Source: Alphaproteobacteria bacterium | GTDB lineage: Bacteria; Pseudomonadota; Alphaproteobacteria; Rhizobiales; Aestuariivirgaceae | Assembly: GCA_024279045.1 (NCBI GenBank) | Contig: JAJRRZ010000176.1 | Location: forward strand, 1 to 25,880 | Reading direction: 5' to 3' | DNA length: 25,880 nt | Shown: positions 8,301 through 14,250 of the stretch, piece by piece | Layout: each line of letters opens with the position of its first letter | How positions within the stretch are numbered: the stretch's first letter is position 1 | Notes under the pieces: model-generated | Told to the model about the DNA's origin: nothing | Databases searched by the model: none | Seen by the model: the letters and a program-made list of their open reading frames with translations, nothing else | Position numbers and translations under genes: made by a program

Positions 8301-8785
8301 CCCAGCAGGATTGCGATGAAGGTGCTGGTCTCGATCCAGGCGTTGGCGGGCAGCAATTCGTTGTCGGCCAGATGCTGCGGCAGGATGGCATACTTGATGG
8401 GGCCGAAGAAGGTCGATTGCGTGCCGGCAAGAAACAGCACCGCCAGCATCAGCGGCGGCCAGGCCAGCCACAGGGAAAGCGCGGCCAGCGCAGCGATACC
8501 GATCTCCGCCAGCTTGATGGTGCGCGCCAGGGCGGCCTTGTCGCGGGTATCTGCCAGCTCGCCGGCGATGCCGGAGAACAGGAAGAACGGCAGGATGAAC
8601 AGTGCTCCCGCCAGCCCCACCAACAGGCCGGCGTTCCAGCCCTGCTGCGCCAGCGCATAGGTGGCGAGGATGATCGCCGCGTTGCGGAACACGTTGTCGT
8701 TGAAGGCTCCCAGCGCCTGGGCGATGAATAGTGGTGCGAAGCGCCGCGTGCGCAGCAGGCTGAGCAGGCTGTTGCCGGTGTCCAT
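5330..8785 (-). CDS. Trifunctional LplT-PlsC-acyl-ACP synthetase fusion (Aas-like phospholipid re-acylation)
   Basis: A 1151-residue fusion. Residues 1-430 are an MFS transporter of the lysophospholipid LplT type (FNDNVFRNA at about 28-36, multiple hydrophobic helices). Residues ~450-620 are a PlsC acyltransferase with NHVSWLD (470-476) and FPEGR (539-543). Residues ~650-1150 are an AMP-forming acyl-ACP synthetase with LFTSGSEGVPKG (814-825), YGATETSP (953-960), YDTGD (1026-1030) and the catalytic lysine K1134 in GSGKTDY. E. coli has the same activities in LplT plus Aas (about 1116 residues together). The protein should flip lysophospholipid inward and re-acylate it with ACP-activated fatty acid. 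The ATG at 8783-8785 has a near-ideal GGGGAGG 4 bases upstream; a TTG five codons earlier is less likely. Monocistronic. Confidence 0.92.
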   Translation of the reverse strand: MDTGNSLLSLLRTRRFAPLFIAQALGAFNDNVFRNAAIILATYALAQQGWNAGLLVGLAGALFILPFFLFSGIAGELADTRDKAALARTIKLAEIGIAALAALSLWLAWPPLMLAVLFLAGTQSTFFGPIKYAILPQHLADNELLPANAWIETSTFIAILLGTLLGGLGIASNHGVATLTLVMLATATLGWLAARRIPPAPAPRPRDQADLNPITSTVGILRDLFAHPRLLRAAIYISWFWALGLVILGLMPLLARSVLNGNETVANMFIALFTVGIALGAWLAQRLLHGAISMRLAPLAALLLALALLDLTLAVRGMAPAAEEAAGNAAMLSASALLSSFSGWRLTLDVLLIATFGGLFIVPIYAWLQHHAPDDMRARIIAANNVLNALFMAVASTAMAMALYKGAAVSGILAILMLLQGLLAAYLIWRRPQDFLRSVGTLLFRLFYRVEVKGLKHLEEAGSRAVIISNHVSWLDGQMLATFLPRDTAFAVHSAELEKPLARLMGKVFHLLPLDPANPMALRTLIHAVENDRHVVIFPEGRISTTGGLMKIYEGPGVIAHKAEAPIVPIFIRGAERARFFSRQPHRQRLKLFPKITITIQPPVRMDAPDGLRGPKLRNHLANRLYDVMAEAAFRSTPWRRHLMEAVIDVRRDHGGKRKVLEDIQRTPLAMNRLLAGCYILGGKLAALTPGEKTVGVLLPTSAGCLVTLLGLLARGRTPAMMNFSTGVVNMIAACKAAQVKTIVTSRRFIEQGGLENMVQGLAEHARIIWLEDVRETISLKDKLAGLGLVKLGRAGLKMAGANMDADDAAVILFTSGSEGVPKGVVLTHANVLANAYQVLSIIDLNPADRVFNALPMFHALGLSAGVFLPLVAGARLFLYPSPLHYKIIPELVYDTDATVFFATDTFLNGYARNAHPYDFYNVRYVVAGAEKVKDSTRAEWMDKFGLRIFEGYGATETSPVLSVNTPMHFRSGSVGRLLPEVEHRIEPVEGIDEGGRLVVKGPNVMKGYLRADTPGEIEPPADGWYDTGDIVSIDEQGFVFIQGRAKRFAKIAGEMVSLTAVENIVSSAFPDAAHAVASVPDKKKGEQLVLATTDAQLDRRKVAKALKEAGAPELFAPRHVLHVEEIPVLGSGKTDYVTLQRLVNEKFASE

Positions 8786-8823
8786 GTTCCCTCCCCGCAA
8801 GTCTCTGGCTATCCGTCTTTTTG

Positions 8824-8851
8824 AGTATTTCGGCGAGAGTATTCATGGCAA
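8824..8851 (-). promoter_or_regulatory. Possible sigma-70-type promoter for the acyltransferase fusion gene
   Basis: On the minus strand TTGCCA (8851-8846, 5 of 6 to TTGACA) is followed after 16 bp by AATACT (8829-8824, 4 of 6 to TATAAT). The predicted transcript start is about 30 bp before the ATG at 8785. The local sequence is unusually A/T-rich for this window. Pattern match only. Confidence 0.3.
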
Positions 8852-9062
8852 AAAATATCTGGTCGTGCAAAGTTTTGCTTGACTTGTCCAATGGGGAGGT
8901 TCACCCTGCATTGAATGAATGACGTGGCCAGCGGCCCCTGAACGGATATGGCGAACAACTCGCCAATGCCTTTCTCCGGGCCGCCGCGTGCTTTCCGAAG
9001 CAGCGCGAAAGACGATCCGCAGGAGACCTCTTTTCCCCACATCGTCAGCAATAGCGGGGGCA

Positions 9063-9120
9063 GACGGGAAAGATCCCGTCCGTCCGCGCCAGTGTTCTGC
9101 CTGCCGTTGAGCAGGCAGAA
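9063..9120 (+). promoter_or_regulatory. Two perfect hairpins in the cold-shock gene leader
   Basis: Hairpin 1 is GACGGGA-AAGA-TCCCGTC (9063-9080, 7 bp). Hairpin 2 is TTCTGCCTGC-CGTTGA-GCAGGCAGAA (9095-9120, 10 bp). Both are perfect. They end 44 bases before the cold-shock start, leaving the ribosome site in an apparently open stretch. Long structured leaders control cspA-type mRNAs in enterobacteria; a similar role here is inference. Neither hairpin has a T-run, so they are not ordinary terminators. Confidence 0.5.
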
Positions 9121-9164
9121 GATGACCTCGGAAGACGAAACGCCAGAATTCAAGGAGTTACAAG

Positions 9165-9374
9165 ATGGCGAACGGTACCGTGAAATGGTTCAATTCGGAA
9201 AAGGGCTATGGCTTCATCGAGCCGGAAGAGGGCGGCAAGGACGCCTTCGTGCATATCTCGGCGGTGGAGCGCGCCGGCCTGTCCACCCTGCATGAGGGCC
9301 AGAAGGTGTCCTATGACCTCGTGGAGGGACGCGGTGGCCGCATGGCCGCGGAGAACCTGAAGGTGGAAGAGTAA
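9165..9374 (+). CDS. Cold-shock domain protein (CspA family)
   Basis: A 69-residue single cold-shock domain. The start MANGTVKWFNSEKGYGFIEP carries the RNP1 motif (KGYGFI), and DAFVHIS is RNP2 (usually VFVHIS). Such proteins bind single-stranded RNA/DNA and melt mRNA structure, often during cold or growth transitions. The ribosome site AAGGAG is 8 bases before the ATG. The leader upstream holds two strong hairpins, and an intrinsic terminator lies about 120 bp after the stop, so the mRNA probably has long untranslated ends on both sides. The family has many paralogues per genome, so no specific symbol is given. Confidence 0.95.
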   Translation: MANGTVKWFNSEKGYGFIEPEEGGKDAFVHISAVERAGLSTLHEGQKVSYDLVEGRGGRMAAENLKVEE

Positions 9375-9493
9375 TACCCGTTCGGGTGCGTACCTGTTCA
9401 GGCGAAGCCCTGAGGGGTGGGCACCCTGCCGGGTGGCGCGATCGCCATCTTGCCACCAGCGCGCATGCCGCGCCGGTGGCCACGCAAGACAAG

Positions 9494-9524
9494 GCCCCGT
9501 TCGCATCGCGAGCGGGGCTTTCTC
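9494..9524 (+). terminator. Intrinsic terminator for the cold-shock gene
   Basis: An 11-bp stem (GCCCCGTTCGC with GCGAGCGGGGC, one T-G wobble, loop ATC) at 9494-9518 is followed by TTTCTC. It lies 119 bp past the cold-shock stop codon. The intervening 3' stretch contains further G/C inverted repeats, such as GGTGGC...GCCACC at 9432-9457. Confidence 0.8.
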
Positions 9525-9554
9525 ATGCGTTCCGCAATGATGGCGGATGAAGGA

Positions 9555-9914
9555 TCAGTTGATCATCACGCTGACCTGGGCGTTGTTCACGCCCCTTGCG
9601 GCCAGATGTTCGGCGATTTTCTGCTCCAGCTCGGCGGAGGTAAGGCCGGCGGCGCTGATGCTGCCGTAGGGGCCAAGTTTCATGTGGCCCTGCTTGTCCA
9701 GTGCATAGCTGCCGGAAAGCGCATCGTTGCCGAACACCACAACACGCACGGTGTTGCCCGGCTGCAGCACCTGCGCGGAACTGTCGATGAAGGAGGCAGT
9801 ATCGGGAATGGAGGGCACGACATCAAGCGAGCTGGCGCAGCCACTCAGCAAGACTGCGCTGCCCATTGCCACACCCAGCAAGGCCAGCCGCATGGAATGC
9901 TTCCCCTCACGCAT
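9555..9914 (-). CDS. Lipoprotein with stand-alone Poly_export (Wza-N-like) domain
   Basis: A 119-residue lipoprotein. The signal peptide ends in the lipobox LSGC with C26 as the acylated cysteine. Residues ~45-115 match the polysaccharide-export N-terminal domain: LQPGNTVRVVVFGNDALSG, then YALDKQGHMKLGPYGSI, SAAGLTSAELEQKIAEHL, and a final VSVMIN. In most homologues this segment leads straight into an SLBB domain (FVLGEV-like) and the protein is about 180 residues or more; here the reading frame stops exactly at that junction. Position suggests outer-membrane or periplasmic location and a link to exopolysaccharide export, but no sugar gene is adjacent. The ATG at 9912-9914 is chosen for GGGAGA 7 bases upstream; the frame is open to 9977. 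Confidence 0.75.
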   Translation of the reverse strand: MREGKHSMRLALLGVAMGSAVLLSGCASSLDVVPSIPDTASFIDSSAQVLQPGNTVRVVVFGNDALSGSYALDKQGHMKLGPYGSISAAGLTSAELEQKIAEHLAARGVNNAQVSVMIN

Positions 9915-9952
9915 GAAAACTCTCCCGTATCCCCGCTTCTTCCAGCGCAGGC

Positions 9953-9981
9953 AATATGCCATCAAACGCATATCCATGCAA
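9953..9981 (-). promoter_or_regulatory. Possible promoter for the Poly_export lipoprotein gene
   Basis: TTGCAT (9981-9976), a 17-bp spacer and CATATT (9958-9953) on the minus strand would start transcription about 30 bp before the ATG. It is a moderate match to the sigma-70 pattern, with no other support. Confidence 0.25.
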
Positions 9982-10160
9982 GCACCTCACTGCCATTTCT
10001 TGCTTGTTTTGCAGGCAGCATGGCATGGAAATCTTGACAAAGGGTTGAAGCATCATGCTGCCCCATGTGCGCATGCGTGCCATGCATCAGGCGCATTGGC
10101 CGGGTACGGAAAGGTCCGGCAGGCACTAAAGATCAGGCAGTGGTGGGGCGCCGCCAAGGC

Positions 10161-10586
10161 TCAGTTGCAGGCTTCCTCGTCGGCCAGGCGGATGATGATG
10201 TCCACACCCTTTACGCGCTTGCCTTTCGGCAAGGGGGGCAGGCTGTCCAACGGCAGCTTGTCGGCAGGAATGTCGATGAGCTGATCCTGCTCTTCCCAGT
10301 AGAAGTGATAATGATCGTCGATGTTGGTGTCGTAGAAGGTGTGGTTGCCGTTGGTTACCACCTCACGCAACAGGCCCACCTCGGTAAACTGGTTGAGCGT
10401 GTTGTAGATGGTCGCCAACGACACGCCAAGCCCCGTCTCACGTGCCTCGCGGTGCAGTTGTTCGGCGGTTACATGGCGATGTCCCTGGCCGAACAGCAAT
10501 TCGGCCAGCGCCAGCCGCTGGCGTGTGGGGCGCAGACCCACCTCGCGCAGTTGCTGCTCCAGATTGTCCGTTTCCCGCTTGTGCAT
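10161..10586 (-). CDS. irr: Irr-type iron response regulator (Fur family)
   Basis: A 141-residue Fur-family repressor. The winged helix covers about residues 10-85: LRPTRQRLALAELLFGQG, then HVTAEQLHREA and the recognition helix VSLATIYNTLNQFTEVGLLR. The C-terminal dimer domain contains YDTNIDDHYHFYWEE followed by IDIPADKL and ends with VKGVDIIIRL, the pattern of alphaproteobacterial Irr rather than of Fur or Zur. Irr controls haem and iron genes in response to haem status. The HxH segment reads HYH where rhizobial Irr has three histidines, and no Cys-Pro haem-regulatory motif is seen. The start is the ATG at 10584-10586; its ribosome site is weak. A Fur-like box overlaps the presumed promoter, which suggests iron control or autoregulation. 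Confidence 0.88.
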   Translation of the reverse strand: MHKRETDNLEQQLREVGLRPTRQRLALAELLFGQGHRHVTAEQLHREARETGLGVSLATIYNTLNQFTEVGLLREVVTNGNHTFYDTNIDDHYHFYWEEQDQLIDIPADKLPLDSLPPLPKGKRVKGVDIIIRLADEEACN

Positions 10587-10634
10587 CGGCTGTCATCCAT
10601 ATAACGGCGCGCCAACAGGCGCAACACCCACGTT

Positions 10635-10663
10635 GTAATACATGAAATGAGAATAATATGCAA
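10635..10663 (-). promoter_or_regulatory. Putative irr promoter
   Basis: On the minus strand TTGCAT (10663-10658), a 17-bp spacer and TATTAC (10640-10635) give a plausible promoter about 49 bp before the irr start codon. The stretch is A/T-rich compared with its surroundings. Confidence 0.4.
10648..10662. promoter_or_regulatory. Fur-like operator overlapping the irr promoter
   Basis: TGAGAAT-A-ATATGCA matches the 7-1-7 Fur inverted repeat (TGATAAT-N-ATTATCA) at 10 of 14 positions, 6 of 7 in the left half. It covers most of the presumed -35 box and the start of the spacer of the irr promoter, where a bound repressor would block RNA polymerase. Whether Fur, Irr itself or another regulator binds is inference. 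Confidence 0.4.
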
Positions 10664-10757
10664 GTTGATGCCTGGCCAGCTCCATTTCACGGGGTGGCAA
10701 GGGCAGGGAAATGGCCGTTCACATCATATCGGCGAGATGCAGGGTGGAGAGGAAATG

Positions 10758-10782
10758 GAAAAGCGGAGCCAATGGCTCCGCT
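10758..10782 (-). terminator. Intrinsic terminator after the symporter genes
   Basis: A perfect 9-bp stem (AGCGGAGCC, loop ATT, GGCTCCGCT on the minus strand) at 10762-10782 is followed by TTT. It lies 31 bp after the symporter stop codon at 10813. Confidence 0.75.
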
Positions 10783-10812
10783 CTTCATGATGTTGTTGCA
10801 GTGGTTGGCGGA

Positions 10813-12636
10813 TCAGGACTTGTCCATCACCACACCACCCTTCGGGGTGCGGATCTCGTCCACCAGGGCCTGCATCTCCGGTGAGGGCGGGGCTGTCATC
10901 TTCGAGACGACGATCATGACGATGAAGCCCAGCGGAATGCCGAGCAGGCCGGCGGAGATGTTCTTCAGGCCGAACAGCTCCGGATTGCCCAAGCCCAGCG
11001 GTGGCGCCGCCGTCCAGATGAGATAGGCCAGGGTAACACCGAAGCCCGCCAGCATGCCGGCGATGGCGCCGGTGGTGTTGGTGCGTTTCCACCAGATGCC
11101 CAGCACCAGTGCGGGGAAGTTGCCCGCCGCCGCCAGCGAGAAGGCCCAGGCCACCAGCTTCAGAATGTCTGGTGGAGCGACGGTGGCGGTGATTGCCCCC
11201 AGGATGGCCACGCCGATGAGGATGATGCGCGCCGCGATCAGCCGCCGTCCCGTCGGTGCAGTGGGGTCGAGCATGCGGTAGTAGATGTCGTGGCTCAGCG
11301 CATTGGCCATGGCCAGCAGCAGGCCGTCCGCCGTGGACATGGCCGCGGCCAGGCCGCCCGCGCCCACCAGACCGGTGATGACGAACGGCAGCCCGGCGAT
11401 CTCCGGCGTGGCGATGACCACCACGTCCTTGGCGATGGAGAGATTCTGCCAGTCCAGCATGCTCACGCCCTTTGCCGCGCAGGCCTGCTGCACAGCCTCC
11501 ACCGAGGCTGCCGCAACACCGCAGATCTTCACCTTGCCGTGCGCGCCCCAGACATAGACCCAATCGGGCAATGCGTTCAGCGCGGAGCCCAGCACGTTCT
11601 GGTAGATCTCCAGCTTGACGAAAGCAGCATAGGCCGGGGCGGTGAAGTAGAGAATGAAGATGAAGAACAGCGCCCAGCCCACCGAATAACGCGCCTGGCG
11701 CACCGACGGCGTGGTGAAGAAGCGCATCAGCACGTGCGGCAGCGAGGCGGTGCCTACCATCAGGCAAAAGATCAGCGCGAAGAAGTTGAATGGATCGTAG
11801 GTGGTGAAGGGCTGGATGTGCGGTTTCACGCCGGCCAGCGCCTCCTTGGTCTGCTCCAGCTGACTGATCTGCTGCAGCGCCTCGCCATACATGATCTGCG
11901 GAATGGGCACGCCGGTGAACTTGTAGGACATGATCACCACCGGCACCAGATAGGCAATGATCAGCACGATGTATTGCGCCACCTGCGTCCACGTAACGGC
12001 GCGCATGCCACCCAGCATGGAGCACAACAGAATGCCCGCCAGGCCGACGAACACGCCGATGTTGTAGGGAATGTTCAGGAAGCGCTCGGCAATCAGGCCG
12101 GTACCGCGGATCTGCGCCACCACGTAGACGAACGAGGCGGCCAGCAGCACGATGATGCCGATGAAACGCGCCACGTTGCCGCCGAAGCGCGCGGCGAGAA
12201 AGTCGGGCACCGTATAGGCGCCGAACTTGCGCAGGAACGGCGCGATGAGCACCGCCACCAGCACGTAGCCGCCCGTCCAGCCCACCACGAAGGCCATGCC
12301 GTCATAGCCCAGCAGATAGAGCGTGCCGGCCATCGCCAGAAACGATGCGCCGGACATCCAGTCGGCAGCGGTGGCCATGCCGTTGTAAAGCGCCGGCACG
12401 GAACGCCCGGCGACATAGTATTCTGACACCTGCATGGTGCGCGAGAGCACGCCGATGCCGGCATAGACCGCCAGCGTCAGGCCGACGAACAGAAAGCCGA
12501 TGATGCGCTCCGGCACGCCGAGCTGTTCGAGAATGCCGAGAAACACCACGAAGGCCAGAAAGCCGCCGGTGTAGATGGCGTAGATCTTGCCAAGATTGGC
12601 CAGAAAGGCGTTCTTGGCGGGTGTTGCTTCACTCAT
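10813..12636 (-). CDS. Sodium:solute symporter, large subunit (VC_2705-like, SSS family)
   Basis: A 607-residue inner-membrane protein with about 13 hydrophobic helices. SSS-family landmarks include SEYYVAGRSVPALYNGMATA with ADWMSGASFL after it (helix 1-2 region), LRKFGAYTVPDFLAARFGG and TADGLLLAMANALSHDIYY. It is longer than acetate permease ActP and contains an insert of about 60 residues (KICGVAAASVEAVQQACAAK onward) between helices, typical of the VC_2705 subfamily that is always paired with a DUF4212 small subunit. That subunit gene is directly upstream, 18 bp away. The substrate is unknown; acetate or another short organic acid is a guess from ActP similarity. The ribosome site GGAGGAG lies 7 bases before the ATG. 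Confidence 0.88.
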   Translation of the reverse strand: MSEATPAKNAFLANLGKIYAIYTGGFLAFVVFLGILEQLGVPERIIGFLFVGLTLAVYAGIGVLSRTMQVSEYYVAGRSVPALYNGMATAADWMSGASFLAMAGTLYLLGYDGMAFVVGWTGGYVLVAVLIAPFLRKFGAYTVPDFLAARFGGNVARFIGIIVLLAASFVYVVAQIRGTGLIAERFLNIPYNIGVFVGLAGILLCSMLGGMRAVTWTQVAQYIVLIIAYLVPVVIMSYKFTGVPIPQIMYGEALQQISQLEQTKEALAGVKPHIQPFTTYDPFNFFALIFCLMVGTASLPHVLMRFFTTPSVRQARYSVGWALFFIFILYFTAPAYAAFVKLEIYQNVLGSALNALPDWVYVWGAHGKVKICGVAAASVEAVQQACAAKGVSMLDWQNLSIAKDVVVIATPEIAGLPFVITGLVGAGGLAAAMSTADGLLLAMANALSHDIYYRMLDPTAPTGRRLIAARIILIGVAILGAITATVAPPDILKLVAWAFSLAAAGNFPALVLGIWWKRTNTTGAIAGMLAGFGVTLAYLIWTAAPPLGLGNPELFGLKNISAGLLGIPLGFIVMIVVSKMTAPPSPEMQALVDEIRTPKGGVVMDKS

Positions 12637-12654
12637 GGTTCATCTCCTCCCTGG

Positions 12655-12897
12655 TCAGTCTTCCTCGGCGACGCCATATTTTTCATCGATGGCGTTCTGC
12701 CGCCGTGCATACCAGAAGATCAGCAGCACAAAGACGATCAGCGAGCCTTGCGCCGCCATCCAGAAGCCCAGCGGAAAGCCGAAAATGACGACCTGATTGA
12801 GCACGTTGACAAAGGCGTGCACGACGAATGCGAAGATGAACCACACCACGAGGGCCTTTATCATCAGCCCCCGGGTTTCTTCCCAGTATCCGTTCAT
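12655..12897 (-). CDS. DUF4212 sodium:solute symporter small subunit
   Basis: An 80-residue membrane protein with two hydrophobic helices, about residues 12-32 (ALVVWFIFAFVVHAFVNVL) and 42-62 (FWMAAQGSLIVFVLLIFWY), then a charged tail ending AEED. This is the small-subunit family found upstream of VC_2705-type symporters, and that partner follows 18 bp downstream. It probably assembles with the large subunit. The ATG at 12895-12897 is chosen because it follows GGGGAGG by 7 bases; an in-frame start upstream would overlap a strong hairpin and add 30 non-membrane residues. Confidence 0.87.
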   Translation of the reverse strand: MNGYWEETRGLMIKALVVWFIFAFVVHAFVNVLNQVVIFGFPLGFWMAAQGSLIVFVLLIFWYARRQNAIDEKYGVAEED

Positions 12898-12973
12898 CGG
12901 GTTGTCCTCCCCTCGTTTCCTGCCTTTCGGGGGCCGGCTTGCCTCGGTTGTTGGTAAGTGTGCCGGCATCTCG

Positions 12974-13001
12974 AAAGCCCGGCGCATAGGTTGCGCCGGG
13001 C
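12974..13001 (-). terminator. Strong hairpin between the cell-wall hydrolase and symporter genes
   Basis: A perfect 10-bp stem (GCCCGGCGCA paired with TGCGCCGGGC, 5-base loop) at 12977-13001 is followed on the minus strand by TTT. It would terminate transcription from the hydrolase gene, which ends 148 bp earlier, or act as an attenuator for the symporter operon, since no good promoter is visible between it and the DUF4212 start. Confidence 0.6.
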
Positions 13002-13017
13002 CATCAGCTTAACAGCA

Positions 13018-13034
13018 TGCCTGATTTTCAGGCA
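13018..13034. other. Small perfect hairpin
   Basis: TGCCTGA-TTT-TCAGGCA, a 7-bp perfect stem with a 3-base loop, lies 16 bp from the larger hairpin. Together they form a tandem hairpin pair in the 252-bp gap between the hydrolase and symporter genes. The function is unclear. Confidence 0.4.
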
Positions 13035-13149
13035 ACCAATCTGTGATTGCAATGTGGAGAAAATTCATGACGCCGGAGGCCGCGCGCCAACTGCCTGAAA
13101 TAACGCAGGCACGAGCACGCAAGCAGCCGATTGGCCGGGCTGCTGCAGG

Positions 13150-14070
13150 TCAGCTGTCGCGATAGAAGATGTGGCGGCCAATCTTGATGACCGGGCGCAT
13201 CATGGAGGCCCAGGTGGGGCGTACGTAGTCGGCGTGGTAGAAGTCCACACCATCCAACTGGCGCATGCGGATCTGTCCACGCAGGGCCTTCGCGGCTATG
13301 CGCTTGGCAATGCGCCATTGTTTGGCTTCCGTGGGATAATCCGGCTTGCCGTCGCAGGCAAAGGAGAACTGGCAGGCATTGCGCCGTTCCGCGCCCTGAT
13401 AGACAACGCCGCAGACGGTGTTGGGGAAGCGCGGGTTGCGCACACGGTTCAGTACGACCTTGGCTACAGCCATCTGACCTTTGAGACTCTCCGAACGTGC
13501 CTCGAAATACACCGCCTTGGCCAGGCAGGCCAGCTCGCGCAGGCGCTTCTTGCGGCGTTGCAGCACGCGCACACGTTGTTCACGTGCCAGACGCCAGTTT
13601 TGTTCAAGCTTCCAGATCGGCGGCGTGGGAAACAGCCTGCCTGCCAACTTGCCCGGTTTGTGCGGTGGTGTAATGGCGGGGGGCTGTGTGACCTGTTCGG
13701 GGGGCTGAAAAACGGCCAGCCGCAGCATGTCGCCCTTCTCCGCGCGGGCTACTTGCTGGGGCAACGGTGTGGTTTCCGCGGCGGTGATATCTCCCGGCGA
13801 GATGGAAGCCGTGATGAGCGGCGGGGCCATCAGGGGGTCTTCCTTGGTATGCAACATGGTGATGGGGGCGGCAATGGTGGCGAAGTCGTCGGGGTTGACA
13901 GTGTGGGCGTCGGCATTCTGACCAATGTAGTGCACGCCTACGATGAGCGCCACACCCAGCGAAATGCCCGCCAACCCGAAGGACGCCATCTCGGAGAAAC
14001 GCATGCCGCGCGCCAGCGTGGTCAGCCCGGCGGACCTGGTCGTGTCGTCATGTTGACGCAATATACGCAT
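13150..14070 (-). CDS. Membrane-anchored cell-wall hydrolase, SleB/CwlJ type
   Basis: A 306-residue protein with a short basic cytoplasmic N-terminus, one transmembrane segment at about 27-48 (MASFGLAGISLGVALIVGVH), a proline-rich periplasmic linker to ~170, and a C-terminal Hydrolase_2 domain (~181-305). The domain shows LAKAVYFEARSES with the likely catalytic E190, GQMAVAKVVLNRVRNPRFP, CQFSFACDG and the final FYHADYVRPTW...IGRHIFYR. The family cleaves peptidoglycan, first known as the spore-cortex enzyme SleB, and is common in non-sporing alphaproteobacteria. The ATG at 14068-14070 follows GAGGGG by 4 bases; an upstream in-frame ATG at 14148 would make the anchor internal. A CtrA-like half-site lies in its presumed promoter. 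Confidence 0.85.
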   Translation of the reverse strand: MRILRQHDDTTRSAGLTTLARGMRFSEMASFGLAGISLGVALIVGVHYIGQNADAHTVNPDDFATIAAPITMLHTKEDPLMAPPLITASISPGDITAAETTPLPQQVARAEKGDMLRLAVFQPPEQVTQPPAITPPHKPGKLAGRLFPTPPIWKLEQNWRLAREQRVRVLQRRKKRLRELACLAKAVYFEARSESLKGQMAVAKVVLNRVRNPRFPNTVCGVVYQGAERRNACQFSFACDGKPDYPTEAKQWRIAKRIAAKALRGQIRMRQLDGVDFYHADYVRPTWASMMRPVIKIGRHIFYRDS

Positions 14071-14185
14071 GCATCCCCTCACAAGTGCAGGCCGTACCCC
14101 GCATGCTCCGCCCATGAATGCAAAGCATTCGGTCGAAAAGATGGCCAAGGCGGCCTCTCACCCCCCGGAGAGTAGCTTGCCGGTG

Positions 14186-14213
14186 TTTATCACAGGTTAA
14201 CCATGATCGACAA
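14186..14213 (-). promoter_or_regulatory. Possible promoter of the cell-wall hydrolase gene with an embedded CtrA half-site
   Basis: Minus-strand TTGTCG (14213-14208) and GATAAA (14191-14186) are separated by 16 bp. The spacer contains GGTTAACC, and on the plus strand TTAACCATG at 14197-14205, the CtrA half-site sequence also seen at 1964. The predicted transcript would have a ~108-base leader. Pattern match only. Confidence 0.3.
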
Positions 14214-14250
14214 GATGCGCCTGGCGCCCGTCCACCGCAGGCAGCAGCTT

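Larger units (their letters stand above)
8786..9164. other. 379-bp intergenic region between the divergent acyltransferase and cold-shock genes
   Basis: No credible gene is seen here; open frames on either strand lack ribosome sites and recognisable sequence. The left end holds a possible promoter for the minus-strand fusion gene. The right end holds two perfect hairpins in the probable cold-shock leader. TTGACTTGTC at 8879-8888 resembles a plus-strand -35 box, but no convincing -10 follows. Confidence 0.6.

Noticed and set aside
9375..9554. Search for a frameshifted SLBB domain after the Poly_export lipoprotein
   Set aside because: No SLBB-like sequence appears in any minus-strand frame; the region is the cold-shock gene's 3' end and terminator.
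10034..10039. Perfect TTGACA on the plus strand
   Set aside because: No -10 box at the right distance and no plus-strand gene downstream before irr, which is on the other strand.
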